From Nemertoderma westbladi (taxonomy: Eukaryota; Xenacoelomorpha; Nemertodermatida; Nemertodermatidae): 64,000 bases of DNA. The DNA lies in assembly GCA_032718475.1 (NCBI GenBank), contig JAUCBJ010008367.1:1-64000 (forward strand), read 5' to 3'. Position numbers and translations under genes: made by a program. The notes under the pieces are model-generated. The model saw only the letters and a list, made by a program, of their open reading frames with translations, ran no database searches and was not told where the DNA came from. Positions 58,010 through 64,000 of the stretch are shown piece by piece; the stretch's first letter is position 1, and each line of letters begins with the position of its first letter.

Positions 58010-59461
58010 CTACTACTACTAGGTCGAGCGAAATCGGACATTGGAAATGAGATCCTTCCAGGCTTCCCGATTCTCCATAGTTGTCGCAATTTCATTTCTC
58101 CCAAGTTCAGTATCCCTTTCAAGTTGATCTATATATGTTATGGCCGGTCGTCCACGACTACGCTTTCCATGAGTTGGTTGCCAGAGAAGTAGATCTGGTA
58201 TGACCTCGTCTTTACTTCACCAGCAGTGCCCACTGAATCTTAATCTGCGTTCACGGAGGGTGGTTGATACAGGTGGTATTGTACCCTAAAGCTTGGCGTT
58301 TGTCATGTGTTGTCTCCAGCTGATGTTTAGGGCTTCCCTTAGTAGTCTTGTGTAACAACCATCAATTCGTTGTTCAAATGATTTAGTCAGTGTTCAGGGG
58401 TCACCCCCGTATAAAAATACACTTTCCACTGTGGCTCGAAAGAATTAGTCTTCAGGTGCCTGGAGAGATCTGAGTTCCAGATGGTATCCATTTTTGATAG
58501 AGCTACCCAAGCCTTTGCTTTCCTAACTTCTATGTCCTTTTTGCTACTCTCTATCCATGATCCAAGGTACTGGAAGTCATCGACCTTCCTTAGTTGATTA
58601 TTATCAATGGTTGTCAAGTCAAGAATGCTTTCTTGAAGTCAACAAAAGTCATCAATGCGGGGAGATTCTTTGACTTAATTCCTTCAATCAGTCTCCGTAG
58701 TGCAAGTATCTGAGCTATTGTTGATCTACTTGGTCGAAATCCGTTTTGGCTCTTACGCAGTAGTTTCTCTATGTGAGCCCTAATCCTATATAGAATCATT
58801 TTATTGTATATTTTGGCAGCTACCATAAGCAGACAGATCCCACGATAGTTTGTTGGTATGCCGATGTCTCCTTTCTTGGGGAGAGGCTTTAGTTGACCTT
58901 TAGTCCAAATTGGTGGTGGCTCTCTCAAAAGGCGCAACTTTGCACAACTTTTCCGACCAGATACCTCATTTACAGTTTGCCAGGTAAGTCTTGATTGTTG
59001 CTGTATGTGAGCAGTTGTAATTGCTTCAGTTTTATCCTGTATGTACTTTTCCTGGCTGATGTTGTAGGTCAATTTAAGATCGTCCTTAGATCGTTTCTCA
59101 ACCTTGTTAATGTTTTCGGTTGTTGGTTGTTCGGTTTTAACTTTGTAGGCTATCTCAAGATCTTCTCTCTTACAAGTAACCTCAGAGTTTTGCCATGGCA
59201 CATACTGTTTTCGTTTGGGTTTCTGGGGGATATGCCTCTTAGCTGATTCCTTGTGGGCTGTTATTATATTCTGGTATATTGAATTGGTGGATTGGTCTTC
59301 ATCCATTGACTGAAGTGCTTCAAAGCGGTTTTGAACTTCTGCTGTATAAGCATCCTTTACAGCATTGTCAGTTCTGAGTTTCTCCCACTTATATTTAAAG
59401 GGGCACAATTTTGGTAAGCCGATATATTTCAGGCTCCCTAACGGGTCATATGCCGCACTAT
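58010..59461 (-). pseudogene. LINE relic, same clade as 20540-23277, catalytic core deleted
   Basis: On the minus strand this contains the linker after the endonuclease and reverse transcriptase blocks (NYRGICLL, SQNGFRPSRSTIAQILAL, FVDFKKAF). It then jumps at about 58615 to the YLGSW block, so the segment with the FADD catalytic pair is missing. A LINE C-terminal region (RLRFSGHC-like, HGKRSRGRPA) and an AGT microsatellite tail near 58010-58025 follow. Stops and frameshifts are present. The 5' side is cut at 59461 by the LTR of BEL/Pao copy 3. The missing part may resume beyond the window. Confidence 0.87.
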
Positions 59462-60665
59462 TGTAAAGGCTTTTGCGGATATAACTAGTCATTTTCCCCG
59501 CAAAGTACTCTGTAGGTGTTTTAGCGGACATAAAAAGCCGTTTTTCTTACTGTGTAGGTGTTTTAGTGGACATAAAAAGCCATTTTTCTGTATGTGTACT
59601 TTAGCGGATATAACAAGCCATTTTATGCCGCAATACGCCAAAATACTCTTAATACAGTGTGGCTTAGATGACGAAATCTATCAGCTGATTTTGATGTCGA
59701 TGTGGAGCTTTCTTAACTCTCTTTGTTCAGCTCACTCGATCAATCAGAGCGATTTTCATTTTATTTGCACAGAAGCCTCCGGGAAATCGCGCAATGCATG
59801 ATGGTCTTTGTTTACCTTTTCCTGAGCCCAGAACATCGGCTTTGGAATTATTCTTAGTTTCAGACTTTAGCCAAACATTCGACGGCTTTGATTATAGGAA
59901 CGTATAACTGTTATCAGCAAACCACTCAAGTTACGCAAAACAGCCCATATCATACTATACATACCTTTCACCGCATTATTTTACTGCTATTTACTGTCGG
60001 TTATTAATTGTTATAAGTTGGTGGATATGTTGTTATATTTGGAGAATATCGATAAATAATCATAAAACCCCAATCTTCTTGATATACTGAAGGTAAGAGG
60101 GACCAGTTACCTGTAGCAACTGCGACTTACATTTATAGTGGTTTTGGAGTGAATTGAATGCTATTTCATAATCCCTACATGTGTCAGTTGCTATTCTCCT
60201 TATATATGATCAAATTTAGTGAAGGTCGGCAGATCAGTGTGCAGCAGTGTGCGGTAGTGTACATGAGTGTGACAGATAACAAAGCATTTCCTAAAGAATG
60301 CGCTTTATACGAAAATCATTAGCCATCCCGTTGTGTTTAGTGTAAGTCATAACTCTGTTTACATACTTAGAGCGCCACGTCCTAAAGGAACTGTTAATAT
60401 TTCCCGAAAGTAAATAATATTTGTCAGAGATTATATATTAACGATCAATCGAATAGTACAGTAAGTCTACACCGCAATAAGTTCAGAGCCTCCGAATCCA
60501 GTCTCCCTTAACTGTGGGTGAATGGTCGCGCATAGGCTGGCTTCGGCTAATGTAACTTTATATCTTATATGCAACAAATACTTGTTATAGGCTAAAGTCG
60601 ATTTATAAACTAGAAGACACCTAAAATTAGCGGGTTAAACTGCTAAAGGTCTAAAAGCGCGAACA
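59462..60665 (+). repeat. BEL/Pao copy 3, 5' LTR
   Basis: 1,204 bp with the same TG...CA ends as the other LTRs, but with clear divergence from copy 2. The five bases before it are ACTAT. The partner duplication should lie past the window end. Confidence 0.95.
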
Positions 60666-62658
60666 ATAACAGTTATTGATTTTTTTCCTTTATTGCACAG
60701 TAGACAATAAATACAGTTTACTATTGTTCTGGTAAGAACAATAACAGTTATTCAGGTTTCTTTATTGAAACGTAGGCAATAAAGTCGAAAGTACCGGTCT
60801 ACCGGTAACCTGTAGGCCTGACTGCCTAACCACCCGAACCGGTACTTACAGCAGTATAGGTACAGCAGTATTATTAGATTTTGATAATTATATACCGGTA
60901 GGTCTTGATATTTAATCAGGGACGGCCGCCCTGGTTTTTTATTGGGATTTTACTTATTTCTGTCAGTTTTATTTATCTGTAAGTTAATATTGAGCAGAAG
61001 GCATGTAAGCCTGCTCAGATTGTACAAATAGTTTGTAGGCTGGATTGTTGTCTGGCTGTTGTCAGGTCCGAAGAGATTGCAGTGTGTGTAGAGTGTATGT
61101 CCGATAAAATACTAGTTAGGAAGGTAGGGGCATCCAGTGTTGTAAGGTAAATCCCCTCCGAAAGAATAAGTCGTACTACTCGGTTAGAACGCATACTAAC
61201 TAACCATTTCGGAGTCTGCATATACTGTAGTTTATTTAGGCTTGATAGTAGTCTGTCAGCATTTGGTTTGTATTTTGTTTGTGTAGTCTGTACGGGTAGC
61301 GTAATATTTATTATTCAGAGTTTATGCGATTATTCGCAACATACACCACCCCAAGTTTATTCCTACAGTAATTGTGCTTGTTATACATACCGTTATAGTT
61401 AAATTAACCCCGGTACTACATCAAGGCTGTTTGGCGTAAGTAAAGACTGGTGATTTTATGCTCTAGTCACTCCAGCAGATACCGTGGTTCTTTTAGCTGT
61501 ACAAGTATTTTTAACTGCTGGTTATTTGTTGTATAAGTACTTGTACCTAATTTAGGGTTTAGTGTACAGTGCTTTCCGAAGGAAATTAGTGTGTAGGCAG
61601 TATATTTGTGTTGTAAAGTGGTTAATAGGCACGTTAGCTATGGTAGGCTGCGGTAATTAACTTCTAGGTAGGGACATTCCGGGTACATAATGTAGTACTT
61701 ATAGAGCTGTAAAGCTAGAGACTATAAGTCGTCAGACGGTGGTATTTTCTTATCTAGACAATGCAATATATTTACTACTGCTTTATTATTTTCAAATACC
61801 GTAGTTTCCTGTCCGTTTGTAATAACCAGAAATTTCTAACCCCTTGTTAGGCTGGTTTGTAGATTTCCTGTAAAATTACCCTAAAATTTGTACGTGTGAT
61901 TTTTTTTGTGTTTATTTAGAGATTGTAATCTCACCCCTTAATTGTACGTAATTTGTAGTAATAAGTAACTTAGTAAATTAGAATTATTTGTTTTAGTGTC
62001 CAATAAGTAGCACTCCACTGAGAGCGTTCAGCTTCTGTGAAGTGACTCCTTACCTAGAAATAATAACATTTATTTCAAATATTGTAACAAAACCCATTAA
62101 ACGGGTATATATATATTATAAATCAACTCAAACCGATTTATAAAATAGTAGGCCTGTCATCCATCAATTAGGTCTTAATATCAGTTGGACTACTGCTTAA
62201 ATAACGGTAATAAAGTAACGTAAAGTAACCCTAAAATTCAGAAATTCAGTTATTCTAAAATAATTGACATACCGGTATTTACGATAGGCTTATTATATTT
62301 ATTTCTATAAATTTAAGCTGAAATTATATACCGGTATTCTGTAATTAATTCTAGTCTATAATTATACTTATATATGCTATAATGTAAGCTGTATACCGGT
62401 ATTCACGGTAGGCTTATTATATATTTATATATATTTGCGCTGAAATTATATACCGGTATTCTGTGACAAGCCCTAGTCTGTAATAATACATATATATATA
62501 CTATAAGTGTATACCGGTATTCTAATATATTGTATATATATCACATTACACTGAGTAACGATATCGGTAATTAATTACTAGGCTTATAGTTGATACTGAA
62601 TTACTAGACTTGCTTTAACTGTAGTTCTAGCAGTAGGCATTCAACTGTACAAACAAAC
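60666..62658 (+). other. BEL/Pao copy 3 leader
   Basis: Homologous to the copy 2 leader but with a single copy of its 290-bp block. A 75-bp local duplication begins with GAACAATAACAG (60661 and 60736). No coding frame is supported. Confidence 0.85.
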
Positions 62659-64000
62659 ATGGCTGACATAAAGCAAAACCTGTCAGACAGTCTCCTAGAT
62701 ACAACAATCTGTGATCCAGATAGGAGTGCGGAACGTTTGAGACCGAAGTTCAACTCCCCTCCTACTGTAAGAAAGGTCATCCCTCCAGTAGTAGTATCAG
62801 ACCCTAGGCTAGTCAAACACCGTAGGTCCATCATAGGCACTCGGCCTCAAGTCAAGCGGGACCAAGAGGCAGCTGTTAAACAACAGCAACACTCGAGCTG
62901 ATAACTTATTTCTCAGCAGCCCGATAGCTCCAGTAGTTCACATACTGTAGAGTTGACACCCGAGCGTGGAGCAAAGATGGCAGAAGCAGTTTATTCGGAT
63001 CCACTTCTCATTCTTCCTGAAGCTGTACTTACTAGAGTATTAATTGTGATGGAGGAACATCAAATGGATTGGGCGAGAAGTAAGCGATCGACCAAGGACA
63101 GTTATGCGGGATACACGAAGGAGGAACTGAAGTCTATTGTTGAGACGCAATGGAATTTCCCCGTCCCGGACTCCCGTTTAACTTATCGGAAGCTGCCTGG
63201 GAGGACTTATACAGGATGGGAGTGGTAAGGGACACTAGAGTTCCAGCTGTGTGGAAGAGGTCGGCAGCAGGATATGTACAGGGATTCTTCAGCTCTTTGG
63301 AGCGATTAGAGGAACAACTGTTTCAACAACCCCAAGGACCTCAAGAGCAGGGAGAGCTGCTTTATCAAGTTCGAGAACGTATCCTAAGAATCAGACTAAT
63401 CCTATCGGCCTTTGAGGAAGCCTCGAAAAGAAGCCAAGACACGTCGTTGCAAGTTGCCGTAAAGACTTGGTTCCAGCGGGTGGGTCTCAAAGTTCAAGGA
63501 ACGGCCCAGTGGAAAATTCAGCTGGCTGAGCGCTCAACCCACGGAGAATCAACAGACGCTACCTTTTCTCAAGTGGAAAGCGAAGCGACATTGGAGAAAC
63601 CTCAGAAGAAGGACGCTATTGACATCTATCTGTTGGACTATCAACGATTTATTGGTGACAAAGAGTTGAGGAGACGGCTGGCTGGACTTCACCCTACTAG
63701 TGAAGGAGCCAAATTTGTGTTAGACGCATTAGATGCGGAAATGTTAGTCGCAGAGCAGGCTAAATTTGATGAAAGCATCCTCCTCGCTAGGGAACAGGAA
63801 GAACAATTAAAGAAAAAACGGATAGAAGACAGAAAGGTAGCAACAGCGGCAGTGGCAGAAGTTCAAAGAAAGGCGGCAGCTGCAGCGGCAGCGGCAGAAG
63901 CTGAAAGAAAAGTGGCAGCGGCAGAGGCAGAGGCTGAGGCAGCGGCAGCGGCTGAGGCAGCGGAAAGAAAAGCGGCAGCTGCAACGGCAGAAGCTGAAAG
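62659..64000 (+). pseudogene. BEL/Pao copy 3: start of gag, broken, runs off the window
   Basis: It matches the copy 2 Gag from its Met through the coiled coil, whose Ala/Glu repeats (from about 63835) are at the window edge. Two stops sit together at about 62899-62904, and a 1-base deletion near 63165 changes frame. Downstream the frame is open to the window end and includes the codon CAG where copy 2 has its TAG stop. The remainder of the element is outside the window. Confidence 0.9.

Noticed and set aside
63787-63984. Leu/Pro-rich minus-strand frame
   Set aside because: It is the complement of the Ala/Glu repeat of Gag in copy 3.

Overview
The window is non-coding, transposon-packed DNA from an animal. 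BEL/Pao retrotransposons are known only from Metazoa, and three copies of one BEL/Pao family lie here beside a Ty3/gypsy element, three non-LTR (LINE) relics, two or three small DNA transposons (MITEs) and many tandem repeats. I see no convincing host gene. The mix suggests an invertebrate, perhaps marine, but the sequence does not let me name the species.

Layout. 1-3777: gene-free flank with small repeats and a recurring GTTACGGACTCACA motif. 3778-17289: a damaged minus-strand BEL/Pao copy (copy 1, 4039-16154) sitting inside a 20-bp satellite that continues on both sides and then flips orientation. 17290-19725: gene-free. 19726-23378: a TTAA-flanked MITE split by a minus-strand LINE bounded by about 100-bp direct repeats. 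25418-26290: a second MITE holding a small piece of the same LINE. 27130-28810: a different LINE relic, ending at a 17-bp minisatellite (28881-29360). 29617-35911: an almost intact minus-strand Ty3/gypsy element with 151-bp LTRs and a perfect CCGCA target duplication. 36982-38294: 17-bp and 39-bp satellites and a C-rich tract. 38697-57412: BEL/Pao copy 2, complete from LTR to LTR with a perfect CCAGG target duplication. 58010-59461: a third LINE relic, cut by the 5' LTR of BEL/Pao copy 3 (59462 to beyond the window end).

The outstanding object is the BEL/Pao family. Copy 2 is 18.7 kb long, far longer than an element holding only gag and pol. After a normal BEL/Pao Gag-Pol polyprotein (about 2,700 codons) come a 1.6-kb non-coding spacer and about 4.2 kb of further open reading frame (ORF A, B and C, together about 1,400 codons). 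These have no signal peptide and no C-terminal membrane anchor, so they do not look like an envelope gene. ORF C instead carries three zinc-knuckle-like clusters and a very basic tail. The remains of the same ORFs, in the same place and order, are found in copy 1, so they belong to the element. ORF A and B are offset by +1 in both copies, the spacer carries two copies of a hairpin followed directly by AATAAA in both copies, and gag contains a series of consensus 5' splice-site sequences. Together these suggest a regulated way of expressing an extra, unidentified protein. All three copies carry stops or deletions, so none seen here is intact.
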